Shown: piece by piece, positions 1-10,000 of the stretch | Numbering within the stretch: position 1 is the first letter of the stretch | Layout of the letters: every line of letters starts with the position of its first letter | Assembly (NCBI GenBank): GCA_035048485.1 | Contig: CM068589.1 | Span: 9,094,869-9,158,868 of the forward strand | DNA from: Pteria penguin | Taxonomy: Eukaryota > Mollusca > Bivalvia > Pterioida > Pteriidae | Length of the DNA stretch: 64,000 bases | Direction of reading: 5' to 3' | Notes under the pieces: generated by a model | Told to the model about the DNA's origin: nothing | The model's database searches: none | The model's input: only the letters and a program-made list of their open reading frames with translations | Program-made: the position numbers and the translations under genes

Positions 1-725
1 TGTAATCAACTAAAGGTTTTGAAAGGTCATTGTTTTCATGCCAGAGAAATCTTAAATACTTTCGGTGATCAGGATGAACTCGAAAACAATAAAACATGAG
101 TTCAATATCTGCCATTATCGCGATTTGCTCACGTCTAAACCTCATAAGCACTCCCTGTAAATTGTTCATTAGATCTGGTCCAGTCATAAGAACTTTGTTT
201 AACGATATGCCGTTAAAAAACGGCTGACGAATCGAACACTCCTCTGATAACGGAAGGTACCAACATTCCTCCAAAGGTCCAAGGTCAGGAGCTCGTTCAG
301 CATGACCTCCATCTATAATTCCATCCATGAATGTTTTAAAGTGTTCGTCTTTAGATGAATTACGTTCTAAGCTACGATCAAGTGTCTTCGCCCTGTCCAA
401 AGCCTGAGATTTATTATCTGGCAAGCGTTGCCTATCCTTTTTAAAAGGTAAAGGAACAATCCAATTTCCATCTTTTCCTTTTAACATTTTTTGATTCAAG
501 AGAGTAAGGAACTCTTTGTCTTCAATAGACATAGCAATATTATTGTCATAAATGGTCCTTTCAAATAGTGTGTCATGTTTTTGTGTGTTGAATCCAGGCT
601 GCAAATTGTATTCACAAGAATCGAACACTGACGGTAACGCAACACTTTCTGATCCCTTTACAGGTGCCAATACTGTTTTTAAAACGTTGACTTTCGAACA
701 ATGATGAGCATCATATCACGCTTGT
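1..725 (-). pseudogene. BEL/Pao reverse transcriptase, N-terminal part
   Basis: One open minus-strand frame from about 725 to the window edge reads as the linker and fingers of a Pao reverse transcriptase. It contains ISLNKVLMTGPDLMNNL, then MADIELMFYCFRV, which holds the first catalytic aspartate (motif A), then FRVHPDHRKYLRFLWHEN. The YxDD motif would lie outside the window. Compared with intact relatives, the segment just before ISLNKV looks shortened by about a dozen residues, which suggests a deletion. It continues the broken gag/protease next door. Confidence 0.8.
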
Positions 726-839
726 CCAACATTCACCCAGCGTCCATATTTAATTGCGGAATGAGTTTAGCCAAGTCACTCAAATGAGAGTAAGAGTCGG
801 CGACTTGCGGTGTAGGAATTTCACTGCGATTGTTGTGAA

Positions 840-1937
840 TCATGTCACATTCAAAAACACTCTGCAATTCAAGGGTGGTTTCAGTGATCTTAAGAAAAAT
901 CCTAAAGATTTCCTTCTTTCCGTCATTATTTCGCCAGAGCATGAAGTTAGCGGATAACTTATATCTAGAGCCTGGGGATCAAACATATCAAACAAATTAG
1001 AACATGCCAATGTCTGATTGCTCTGTTCGTCCAAAATGGCATAAATTTTAGTAGGCGGGTGTCTACTATTTTTGTGATACACGTCAACCAATACGATCTT
1101 TGCACACGATTTGCCTCTAAAATCCGGTCCACATATTTGAGTACATTTAGTGTCAACTCTCTCCCCGCTATCCCCTTGCCTACTCTGATAAGAATTTTTG
1201 TCGCGATGCATAATGGTTAAATGATTAGTGTTCCCACATTTTCCGCACTTAACACTGACATGACAATCTTTTGATAAATGTTTTCCATTCAAACACTTGT
1301 AACAGTAGTCATGTTTTCTAAGTAGCTCTCCTTTCTTTTCGCGAGATACTTTCATGAAATTTCTACACACATAAAGCTTGTGATTTGCGTTTTCGTGAAT
1401 AAGACATGTGTCTGAAGAATTAGCAACATCACGTGACTGTCCATTGTCGTTGACATTCGTCTTCTGAACAAAAACATTTCTTTGAGATTTATTTGACACA
1501 GTATTACTCTGATATCCCTCAGGTTGATCTATAAATTCAAAGCCTGGATCGTTCATTGAAGCTGCCATTTCACGGATGAATCCACAAAAGTAATCAAAGG
1601 TCGGAAACAGCATTCCATAGTCTCTCTTGAATTTAAGTCCACGATCTCGCCATTTGTTACGAGTGCCCACAGGTAGCTTGTTAACAACAAGTAGTATTCC
1701 CATTGAAGTTTCCATGTACGCAAACACTTTTAAATATTTAGGCATTTTCTTTAAAGAAAGTATTTCATTCAATGCATCAGTCACTTCCTAAAGCAGCGAC
1801 CTAGATTTGTATGAGATATTTAGCAACTTTTTCTTAAGCGAATGTTCAACCTTTTCAGGGCTTCCATAAGTTTCATCTAGCCTTTCCAATGCCATTTTAG
1901 CCCGTGCTCTGAATTTCCTGCATTCGACACTTTTATG
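840..1937 (-). pseudogene. BEL/Pao gag and protease region, broken
   Basis: The open stretch 1784-840 encodes 314 residues. It starts with a helical gag segment, then a cysteine/histidine knuckle region (CYKC..GKHLSKDC, then CGKCGNTNH). It ends with a protease segment whose ILDEQSNQTL fits the Pao aspartic protease, where a DxGS/DEGS-like motif is expected. Upstream (1937-1791), the same frame continues with a DUF1759-like segment (ALERLDETYGSPEKVEH) but is cut by a stop near 1790. Downstream the protease continues in another frame (942-733), so a frameshift lies between 840 and 942. Family assignment is by motif and order, from memory. Confidence 0.8.
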
Positions 1938-2446
1938 CTAACCACTACACAGTTGTCAATTAAACAATAAAGTCCAATTATAATTCTATTCGTTTATTTC
2001 TGATCCTATCCCAATGAGATGATTAACGTCACAACGATGAATGATAAGCTTGACCATGCCCATAAATGTGTGAATGTGTGTGGTAAAAAGACCATGCCTT
2101 TAGGTGGGTTTTCAAAACAAACTCTGAACATCAAAATCGTAAGACAAACGTTATCGGAAATACTCAAATTAAAACCAAAACCGGTACACAAAAAATCCGT
2201 GTGTAACATCACAGATAAATTTTCAGTCTTTTTTTCAATAATGACACAGGATTTTTTCTGTCTGCTGAAGAGCAAAACCATAAAATCTTATCTGTTTTGT
2301 CACTGTATTTCTTCATTATTGACTTTGATATGGTGCCGAAATTGCATATATTTCACATAGTTCCCTTAAAGTAAATTCACAAGGTCAGAATAAATACGTG
2401 TACATAGTAGTACTTATACTGCATGTAGATGAGTTATAAAATCTAT

Positions 2447-2542
2447 CTTTTCCAGTTATTTTTCATTTTCACTGATTTTGTATGTCCTCTGGTTTAATGA
2501 CTTTTAGACGTATGGTTTGGATTTATTCATCATCTTTACATT
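2447..2542 (+). repeat. Solo 3' end of Penelope-like element
   Basis: Matches the last 95 bases of the Penelope-like element at 29772-32007, including CACTGATTTTGTATGTCCT, and stops at the same CATCTTTACATT terminus. It is a severely 5'-truncated copy. Confidence 0.7.
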
Positions 2543-3068
2543 GATCTAATGTTATAGCAAGTATATTGATATAAATAATCACTGAACTTTGAGCAAACAT
2601 TTTATCTAGCAATGAAAATAAATTAGAATACAATTAATAACAACATTTTCATGGAACAACAAAAATAATTAGATTTGCAATGTATGAATTTCTTTCAAAG
2701 TAAGCACCATACAGTAATATATGTACGAAAATAAATTATCCACAAGCATGTGTAGGTATGAGAAACTCCGAAAGGTAACAAAAGGTTGTAAATAAGAGAA
2801 AAAGAGAATGTGATCGGACAAAAATTCGAAGGACATGAACTGACCATCGTCGAAAGGAAAAGGTAAAAGAAAAAAAAATTAAAAAAAGAAAAAAAAAAAA
2901 AAAAAAAAGGGGGGGGGGAGAATAAAACCCCGGGGGTGTTGTTCCCGAAGTCGAAATCCACCCTTGGAAAATGATGCAAATTATAGTATGTCTGGCAATG
3001 GAATGAAATATAAGATGAAAAGAAAAACGGTCTGTTCTATAAACATTCAAATCACATCTTTAAAATTC

Positions 3069-3070
<2 letters not shown>

Positions 3071-3099
<29 letters not shown>
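3071..3099. repeat. Poly-G tract
   Basis: A run of about 29 G. Length is likely unreliable in any assembly. Confidence 0.9.
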
Positions 3100-3170
3100 T
3101 CTGTCAACTGAACAAGAGATATGTATATAAATGTCCCTGTCTGAGCTCTAGTCACTGTTCAGCTCTTTCA

Positions 3171-3355
3171 TCATTGAGGGAAATCTGAACTTTCATGATC
3201 AACATCATGGACATGAGACGGGCCTGATTGAGATGTAGCGCTCTCACCATTATGGTCATCTGAGATTTCAACTCCGTCATGTTCAACGATTTCACCGTCA
3301 TTTATAATTTTGGTTTTGTACTGGGCTCCCCAAACTCTTGCGCTATAACTTGTTG
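3171..3355 (-). CDS. Possible terminal exon, acidic C-terminus, unknown protein
   Basis: The minus strand is open from 3355 to a double stop at 3171 and has protein-like composition: VWGAQYKTKI followed by an acidic tail (EIVEHDGVEISDDHNGES) and ending DHESSDFPQ. No ATG starts it. A candidate splice acceptor (TTCTTATAAG) precedes it at 3356, so it could be the last exon of a minus-strand gene or the end of a retroelement polyprotein. I do not recognise the family. A chance open frame cannot be excluded. Confidence 0.22.
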
Positions 3356-3554
3356 CTTATAAGAATATAAGTCCTTGCTTGGGATACTAGTTTACGGGTA
3401 ATAAGCGAGTATAATGCGTATTTTTTTCAATTCTTACGTCAATTTTCGTTTCGGTTATGGATACACTAATCTATACTTCGTTCTCGTACATGAATGTCTG
3501 ATCATTCAGATGACCAATGTATTGACTAGTGTTTTACATACATATAGAACATAT

Positions 3555-3586
3555 GAGCCAGTGTATGACAAAAAGGGGCTTATGAC
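3555..3586 (+). repeat. Left terminal inverted repeat of outer DNA transposon
   Basis: Begins GAGCCAGTGTATGAC and ends GGGGCTTATGAC. One mismatch to the reverse complement of 22229-22260. ATAT lies immediately outside. Confidence 0.85.
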
Positions 3587-3625
3587 GTGACGTCATAAAA
3601 GCTAGAAATAACGTCATAACGTTGT
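3584..3625 (+). promoter_or_regulatory. CRE/ATF-like sites upstream of transposase start
   Basis: A palindromic TGACGTCA at 3588-3595 is followed by ACGTCATAACGTT at 3611. Both match CREB/ATF-type binding sites. They lie between the left inverted repeat and the first ATG at 3676, where the element's own promoter is expected. Function is inferred. Confidence 0.45.
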
Positions 3626-4150
3626 CGTTTGTTTCGCGATTCGCGCTACGCCATACTGCATTAAACAGTGAGAAAATGGACATCATAGACGAAGAATATC
3701 AGGTACAGTATTAAACACTATACACTTATAATTTGTTGAATGTATTTAGACAAGCATTCGTCAGAAATACTGGACAATTGACTCAACCATTTCACAGAAT
3801 ATTTCTTCAGTTTCATGATGACTGGATACATTTTCAATGATTATCTGGGGTGCGTTCAGATTCTTAGCGGCTAGCTCTGCTAGGTAACTGAACGCTCTGC
3901 TGACCTAGCCGCTACGTAGCAAAACCGAACCTTAAATTCTTATGCTAGCTTTCAAATTCAAAATGACGGACACTAATTTTTTTTTGCTCTCTCTTTTTCG
4001 TTTTTGCTTGAAAACACCTTGGTTACCCTATCCAAAGTAAAAATTAAATCTGACACGATCACACGTTGATCCGTGATACGAAGCATTGTTCAATCTACTA
4101 AAGCGGATAACTTATTTCAAAATATGAAAGAGGATTTATAACTGTCCAAA

Positions 4151-4418
4151 GCCGGCGTGGCCTAGCGGTATCGCGCTCGCCTTCTGATCAGGAGGCCGGG
4201 GTTCGAGTCCCGCTTTGGTCATGCCGGTGTCCTATCGGATTAGACAGTAAAAACCGAGGCCCCGCGTCGTGGTATGCATGGCACGTTAAAGATCCCTCAT
4301 TGCTTCAGGTGGGTCCGTTGCAAAGGTTAAACTTTGTATGCCCCGCATCAGACAGATGCCGTCACCATATACGTGAAATATCCGTGGTGTGACGTTAAAC
4401 AAAAATCAATCAATCAAT
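4151..4418 (+). repeat. tRNA-derived SINE, family 1
   Basis: The tRNA-like head has an A-box (TGGCCTAGCGG) and a B-box (GGTTCGAGTCC). The body has CGTGAAATATCCGTGGTGTG and the tail is TCAATCAATCAAT. Inserted in intron 1 of the transposase gene. Five other copies lie in the window. Confidence 0.85.
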
Positions 4419-4539
4419 ATAACTTTCCGCTATTTTAGCGATCTTTAACGTCTGCTTACTCAAAATATGCACAAGAACAGAGTAATCTTTATGTGTACAT
4501 CTACCCTATAATTATTTATTTATAGCGCTGTAGTTATAT

Positions 4540-4816
4540 GATTGATTGATTGATTGATTTTTGTTTAACGTCACACCACGAATACTTCACGTATATGGTG
4601 ACGGCATCTGCCTGATGTAGGACATACAAATTTTGACCTTTGCAACTAACCCATCCCAAGCAGTGAGGGGTCCTTAACGTGCCATGCATACCACGACACG
4701 GGGTCTCGGTTTGTACTGTCTCATCCGAAAGACAAGACACCGGCATGACCAGAGCGGGATTCGAACCCCGGCCTCCCGATCAGGAGTCCAGCGCGATAGC
4801 ACTAGGCCACGCCGGC
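4540..4816 (-). repeat. tRNA-derived SINE, family 1, minus orientation
   Basis: Full-length inverted copy of the SINE at 4151-4418, with tail (GATT)n at 4540 and head ending in GCCGGC at 4816. With its neighbour it forms an inverted SINE pair about 120 bases apart, able to fold in intronic RNA. Confidence 0.85.
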
Positions 4817-4934
4817 TTGTATTTATATGTAATTTTAACTTATTAATATATACGTATAGTACACACCTCTACGAAATTCAGTTACTGTAGAGATTTAGGG
4901 TTTGTATAATTCTTCAAACCCATATTAGGTTCGC

Positions 4935-5164
4935 CTGTGCCAGGAGGTACGGGTTCGAAACCTTCTTCAGGCATGCCGGTGTCATGTCTTACGGATAAGA
5001 ATGTAAAAACCGATATCCCGTGTCGCTGTAGGCGTGACACGTAAAATATCCCTTACTACTTCAGGTGGATCTGTTGCAAAGGTTGCATCATGCAGGTGCT
5101 GTCAACAAATACATGTACGTGCAATGATGGTGGTGTGACGTTAAACAATAATCAATCTATCTAT
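4935..5164 (+). repeat. tRNA-derived SINE, family 1, diverged copy
   Basis: Degenerate head (GGTTCGAAACC) with the conserved body GCATGCCGGTGTCATG and the ending GGTGTGACGTTAAACAATAATC. The 5' part is damaged. Confidence 0.7.
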
Positions 5165-5256
5165 TTATAAAAGTAAAATACGAAAGTTAATATACTGTAG
5201 TTATGTGCAGTAACAACAACGTACAACAGCGGACATTAACGGACACCTGAAATTCA

Positions 5257-5318
5257 GAGGTGAGACTAGGTGCCCGGGGAGAGTAAGCGTCTCCTGGCTA
5301 GCTACACCTGCCACTTAT
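5257..5318 (-). repeat. Penelope-like tail fragment
   Basis: Carries the core GGTGCCCGGGGAGAGTAAGC shared with the 3' tails at 31815 and 59190. Confidence 0.6.
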
Positions 5319-6845
5319 GATCAAAACACACAGACTACACATTACTGTATAAACACGGTATGTGAAATATGAATGTCAAAAAACACTGTTAAGACAAAAC
5401 CAAACAAACACGGTGTCTCGCTTCTATTCATCTTACACGAATGAGAAATGTTGGATAACTATTCTAACAAGTGTAGTAATAGTCGTTACATCGTGTAGTT
5501 TACTTATCATTTTTATGTCTTAATCACATTTTAGGAGCTGGAAAATTTACATCAACAGCATTTTGGTACATGTATATCGAATACATCATCAGGAATACAA
5601 AATGCAGCTCGAAACGAATCCATATTAGATGACGCAAATGGTAACGAAGATGACCTAAGTGAGAGCATAGGTGTAACTTTATCCGTGTAACTCGTGATCG
5701 TGCTCGAGAGTTTGTGTTGAATTTGCAACGTGCAGAAAATGAACATTCCGAGCCGGCCGGTGACTTACAGGGATCTGATGATTTGGGTGTGTGTGGAACA
5801 TTTGCAGACAAATGTAAATGCGAACAGAAATGTTTTAATAAATTAGAAGAGAACTGTTTACAAGACCACATATTCAATGTCCGAGAAATGGAGAAGTCAG
5901 AGAAAGATCTGTACATTATTGCTTCCCTGTGCATTGTTGGAACGTCCTCCACTACTCGGAAAGGAGATGGACAGCGAAGTGCATTTGCGTATTATTTCCG
6001 TAACGTAAAAATCTGCAAAAATACTTTCCAAGTTGTATTCGACATTGGGAAAAAATCCTTGAATAACCTAATAAAACATTACAGCATAAACGGCGCTATA
6101 CCTAGGCAACACGGTAACACTGGTCGCAAACCGAAGCACGCCCTAAAATTTGAGGACGTTGAAAATGCCGTTAACTTTATAATAGGATATGCAGACGAGC
6201 ATGGTATTCCTCTTGCAGCTGCCCCACGTGGTCGAGATGACGAACCTCCAGTATATCTCCCATGTGATGACACTAAGGCTAAAATTCATTTACTGTACAA
6301 GACAGAATGTGACAAACAAGACTCAAGGAAAATGGAATACCACTCTTTTACAAACATCTGGAATTCTTGTTGTCCTCACATAAAAATCAGTCAACCAAAG
6401 GATGACGTGTGTCAGAAATGTGAACTATTACGGAAACAGATAATGGACGCACTGACAGAAGATGAAAAACTTAAGGCTATTGAGGAATTCAGAGCACATA
6501 TTGAATGTGCCCAACGTGAACGTCAAGTGTAAAAAGACTGTGTAAAGAAATCTTTAGAGGAACTTCATTTGATAAATCGCACCACTGTCCTTTGTGACGC
6601 ATTGTGTAGTAACTATAATAACGTTCATTATACGTTTGACTTCAGCCAGAGTGTAGGTCTCCCACATCATGCAAGACAAATGGGACCACTATATTTCCTC
6701 AGTTTGAAAAAGGTACACGTGTTTGGCTTCCGCATTGATGACAGACATACACAGTACAACTACTTGATTGGTGAAGATGAGACATTGGGAGCTGATGGCA
6801 CTAAATCTCATGGACCAGACACAGTCATCTCACTTGTGCATCATG

Positions 6846-7512
6846 AGTAGTAATAATATGCTGGTTTGGAAACAATACTCCCATTGTTTCTCCATATAGC
6901 TAGTATATAGAAGGCTCAAAGGTATAGGTTAAGCTCCACTCCTATGGCTCTATACATTTCTTACCAAATATGCTAATGAGGTAGCAGGCACCCATAGCTT
7001 AGCATTGGAAGGCTCAAAACAGCCCCGCCCCCTTATATCTATACATTTCTTGCCAAATATGCTAATGAGGTAGCAGGCACCCATAGCTTAGCATTGGAAG
7101 ACTCAAAACAGCCCCGCCCCCTTATATCTATACATTTCTTGCCAAATATGCTAATGAGGTAGCAGGCACCCATAGCTTAGCATTGGAAGGCTCAAAACAA
7201 CCCCACCCCCTTATATATATATAGAGACATGGGAGGTCTTTACTGGTCTTGCGTTTTGAGCCTTGTAATACTAAGCTATGGGTGCCTGTCATTTCATTAG
7301 CATATTCCTAAAGAAATACATAGAGACATGGGAGGGCTCAAAACACATGCTCAACCCCTTTTTCCTTATATGGTTATGACAAATAAGACATCCATAGCTT
7401 AATGCGAAGATGGATGAAGGTTCAATTAACTCAAATGGATACTGTGTTTTCTTTTGTTTTTGTTTCTTCCAATAAACTGCTAAGGTTCTTATTCAATAGT
7501 CTCTTTGTTATT
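6846..7512 (+). repeat. Left terminal inverted repeat of Polinton
   Basis: About 667 bases matching the reverse complement of 19834-20702. It contains three tandem copies of an 88-90-base unit (starts near 6950, 7040, 7128) with the shared string GCTAATGAGGTAGCAGGCAC. Ends near TAGTCTCTTTGTTATT. Confidence 0.85.
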
Positions 7513-7633
7513 TCACATCAATCAATGTGTAGAAGAAAGAAAAACATGAGCTTAAAATAATGAATCAAATATGTAAGCTCTATATTTAGACCTATTCTTG
7601 TTTAAGAAAGTCTCATTCTTTAAGTACATCCTA

Positions 7634-7986
7634 ATGGCTACTTCTCATATTTATTTCGATATGTTTATGAAAGAATGTGTTTATCAAATGTGGTCAGAAG
7701 TTTATCGATTAGCTGATGAAAGATGTTCCGGTTGTGAAAATAAGTCATCCATCGCAGACACAGCATTCATGTCTAATGGATTCTTCCTTTATGAAGATGA
7801 TATATAACTTTAACCTGGCTTACAGTACTCTTAATTATGAGAGAGTTTTTTCAGTGTTTACTTGATAAATATTGTTGTGGAGAGGAGCTTGTATATTCAT
7901 TAAGGAAGTCTACTGAAGTTTTCTTGACAACTGATGCATGGAAAAGTTTGATTTTCAACAAAATGGAGGAGGAGTCTTTGTCCTAA
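7634..7986 (+). pseudogene. Small zinc-binding Polinton protein, frameshifted
   Basis: Starts at ATG 7634 and runs to a TAA at 7984-7986, just before the integrase. The first frame has WSEVYRLADERCSGCEN. Soon after, a second frame has HPSQTQHSC, and a third frame gives an acidic C-terminus ending at 7986. A CxxC followed by HPSQxxHxC looks like a zinc site, and I associate this pattern with small conserved Polinton proteins. Two frame changes (near 7745 and near 7840) break this copy. Its role is unknown. Confidence 0.5.
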
Positions 7987-7987
7987 G

Positions 7988-9119
7988 ATGACTGAAGAGG
8001 AAAAGAAAAAGTTTTTAGAAGAATATTATTACAATCTGAAAATCCAGCTGCTTATACAACACCCGAAAAACTTTATAAAGCTTTAAGATTTAACAAATCC
8101 TATACATTTTCTAGAAGGTTCATTCACCAGTGGCTACAAGAACAAGATGCTTATACGTTGCAGAGAGAAACTCGTCAACCTAAAAATATACGTAACATTC
8201 GAGTTACTGGCATCAATAGTCAATGGAGCATGGATTTAATGGATGTACAAAACTTATCAAAACAGAATGATGGCATCAGATATTTACTTATATTAATAGA
8301 CACCTTTTCAAAATATCTTCGTATCGTTGTTTTGAGAGAGAAGTCTGCGAAAAGTGTTTTATCTGGTATTAAACAAGTATTTGAATCTGGCACAAAATGT
8401 TTGACATTAAGAAGTGACCGAGGTAGAGAATTTAACAATAACCTCTTAAAACAATATCTGAAAAAGAGTGGAGTGCGTATCTTCTACACTAATCAGATAT
8501 CTAAAGCTTCCATAGCAGAGAGAGTTATTCGTACTATTCGTGGGAGATTATTCAGGTATTTTCAAAAGAACAGAACATATCGTTATGTAGATGTATTGCA
8601 ACAAATAGTTAATAATTATAATTCAACATCTCATAGAAGTTTAAATGGACTATCACCCAAAAATGTCAATAATCAAAATGAAGCAGATGTATGGGCCTAT
8701 ATGTACCTTCGTAAACCCAAGACACGTAAGACCAAAATAAAACGGAAAGATATGAAACATTTGAAATATAGATATAAAATCAATCAACTCGTGAGACTGT
8801 CACATTTGAAGCATGTTTTAGTAGAGGCTACCAACAACAGTTTACCGGAGAAGTGTTTAAAATTACACATCGCTTTCACTTACAAGGAATACCTATGTAC
8901 AAAGTCAAAGATTTTAATGGAGATGAAATAGAGGGAAGTTTTTATGAAAACGAACTTCAGAAAGTTTACAAGGACGAGGATAGTCTATGGATTATAGAGA
9001 AATTTATCAAGAAAAGAAAACGGAAAGGAAATGTAGAGTGGCTGGTGAAATTTGAGAATTGGCCAAGTAAATTTAATCAATATGTGAAGGAATCGGATAT
9101 CATTGACTTTCAAGGTTGA
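7988..9119 (+). pseudogene. Polinton integrase (rve domain plus chromodomain), frameshifted
   Basis: Retroviral-type integrase that would insert element ends into the genome. The first ATG is at 7988. A frame change near 8030 leads into the main open frame (to 8931). That frame has a zinc-poor N-terminal helix region, then the catalytic core with its acidic triad: aspartate in WSMDLMD, aspartate in LRSDRGREF and glutamate in IAERVIRTIRG. Another frame change near 8825, in a T-run, leads into the frame ending at 9119. That frame holds a chromodomain (WIIEKF...VEWLVKFENWPSKF), which may steer target choice. The order and fusion match Polinton integrases. The minor capsid ATG follows three bases after the stop. 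Confidence 0.85.
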
Positions 9120-9122
9120 ATA

Positions 9123-9596
9123 ATGGAGAAATTTTTGTTTTTCAAATCTAGTGATAGCGAGAATTTTTACCCTGATAATAAACCATATGATTTCAAGTTG
9201 CATTTAGATTCAACTCTCTATTTGGATGGATACTGGAAAATTGGTATCACAGAGTTTTTCAATTTTACAACAGACAAAACACAATACTGTAAGTCTGAAA
9301 GAGCTCCTGTATTAGACACTACCAAGGAATACCAATCTAAAGTGTTATATTTGTACTCTAATGTTTGTGAATTTTCAAATGTCAATGGTCGAGATCAACC
9401 TTTGTTAAGAATTATTCATCCAAACAATGATTTTAATTGGAATCATGCATTCAACCCTGTTTACTATTTCCCTCTCCGAGTTAATGAACTTTCCGATATT
9501 CACTTCAATATAAAGGATGAAAGCGGGACACCTGCCACATTTTTAACTGTTGATACCTGGATTACACTACATTTAAAGCGATATCCTTTCTTCTGA
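9123..9596 (+). CDS. Polinton minor capsid (penton-like) protein
   Basis: 157 residues, intact. The N-terminus MEKFLFFKSSDSENFYPDN and the segment LDGYWKIGITEFF resemble the single jelly-roll minor capsid (penton) protein of Polintons. The C-terminus (WITLHLKRY) is also typical. It should form the capsid vertices with the major capsid protein encoded at 10001. The next gene overlaps its stop as TGATG (ATG at 9596), a tight viral-like arrangement. Assignment rests on position, length and motifs; a structure prediction should give an eight-stranded jelly roll. Confidence 0.75.
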   Translation: MEKFLFFKSSDSENFYPDNKPYDFKLHLDSTLYLDGYWKIGITEFFNFTTDKTQYCKSERAPVLDTTKEYQSKVLYLYSNVCEFSNVNGRDQPLLRIIHPNNDFNWNHAFNPVYYFPLRVNELSDIHFNIKDESGTPATFLTVDTWITLHLKRYPFF

Positions 9597-9991
9597 TGGC
9601 TGAAAGAAAAATGTATATTCCAGACAATCAAAAATGGATTAAATTTTACCAAAATGTTAGTGGCGGAAAAGCACATCCTGACTATTCTATGAAAGGTTAC
9701 CAGAGGGGTGGTGGAATAAGAAACAATTCGATGACATATATGTTACCAATTGATTCATATTCCAAGGATCAAGATAAAGTATTAAATATAAATATGACCT
9801 CACCTGCTCAGCAAGTAGTGGAACAAGCTAAAAGTGAAGTCAAGCGAGAAAGGAATCAGGATAAAATAAAGAAACGTAAACGAGTAGACAGTCCTCCAAA
9901 TAGGAAAAGTAAGAAAGACACTACTGACAAAAACGTAAAGAAAAAGAAGAAAATTGTACAACTCAAATCCGATGTATTTAGACTGTATTAA
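9596..9991 (+). CDS. Small basic Polinton protein, function unknown
   Basis: 131 residues, intact. The N-terminal third is conserved-looking (YIPDNQKWIKFYQNVSGGKA, then a glycine-rich YQRGGG segment). The C-terminal half is strongly lysine/arginine-rich (KKRKRVDSPPNRKSKKD, KKKKKIV) and probably disordered. It lies between the minor and major capsid genes, so a virion role such as DNA condensation or capsid cementing is a reasonable guess, but it is inference from position and charge only. Confidence 0.6.
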   Translation: MAERKMYIPDNQKWIKFYQNVSGGKAHPDYSMKGYQRGGGIRNNSMTYMLPIDSYSKDQDKVLNINMTSPAQQVVEQAKSEVKRERNQDKIKKRKRVDSPPNRKSKKDTTDKNVKKKKKIVQLKSDVFRLY

Positions 9992-10000
9992 ATATTCAGT

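Larger units (their letters stand above)
1..1937 (-). mobile_element. BEL/Pao LTR retrotransposon fragment (gag, protease, start of RT)
   Basis: Minus-strand remains of a BEL/Pao polyprotein. Going from 1937 down, the order is a DUF1759-like gag segment, a zinc-knuckle region, a Pao-type aspartic protease and the N-terminal part of a reverse transcriptase that runs off the window at base 1. This order is typical of BEL/Pao. No LTR was found. A stop near 1790, frame changes between about 940 and 715, and an apparent small deletion before the RT core show that this copy is dead. Confidence 0.85.
1938..3170. other. Non-coding stretch with homopolymer tracts
   Basis: No gene is supported. Short open frames at 2006-2360 show no recognisable motif. 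The stretch holds a Penelope-like element 3' tail (2447-2542), an A-rich then G tract (about 2870-2920) and a run of G (3071-3099). Confidence 0.6.
3676..6845 (+). pseudogene. Transposase-like gene, 5' part (exons 1 and 2a), cut by Polinton
   Basis: Exon 1 (3676-3702) is a 9-codon ATG exon ending at a GTACAG donor. Exon 2 starts at 5535 after a TTTTAG acceptor in matching phase 0. It encodes an acidic N-terminus, a cysteine cluster (CGTFADKCKCEQKC), a basic helix-rich segment (PRQHGNTGRKPKH) and a core with YTFDFSQSVGLPHHARQMG. The frame shifts near 5665-5675 and is stopped by a TAA near 6529. At 6845 the exon is interrupted by the Polinton, and the same exon resumes at 20703 with HADNC. The FDFSQ and HADNC aspartates could be catalytic residues of a DDE-type nuclease. 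I know related uncharacterised proteins in cnidarians, molluscs and fish but no accepted name. Confidence 0.75.

Noticed and set aside
2006..2360. Overlapping open frames on both strands
   Set aside because: No recognisable domain, no splice context and low-complexity composition.
4151..4225. tRNA gene
   Set aside because: Only the tRNA-like head of a SINE; the cloverleaf does not close and the body continues with SINE sequence.
5524..5952. 142-residue minus-strand open frame
   Set aside because: Antisense to exon 2 of the transposase-like gene, with no motif of its own.
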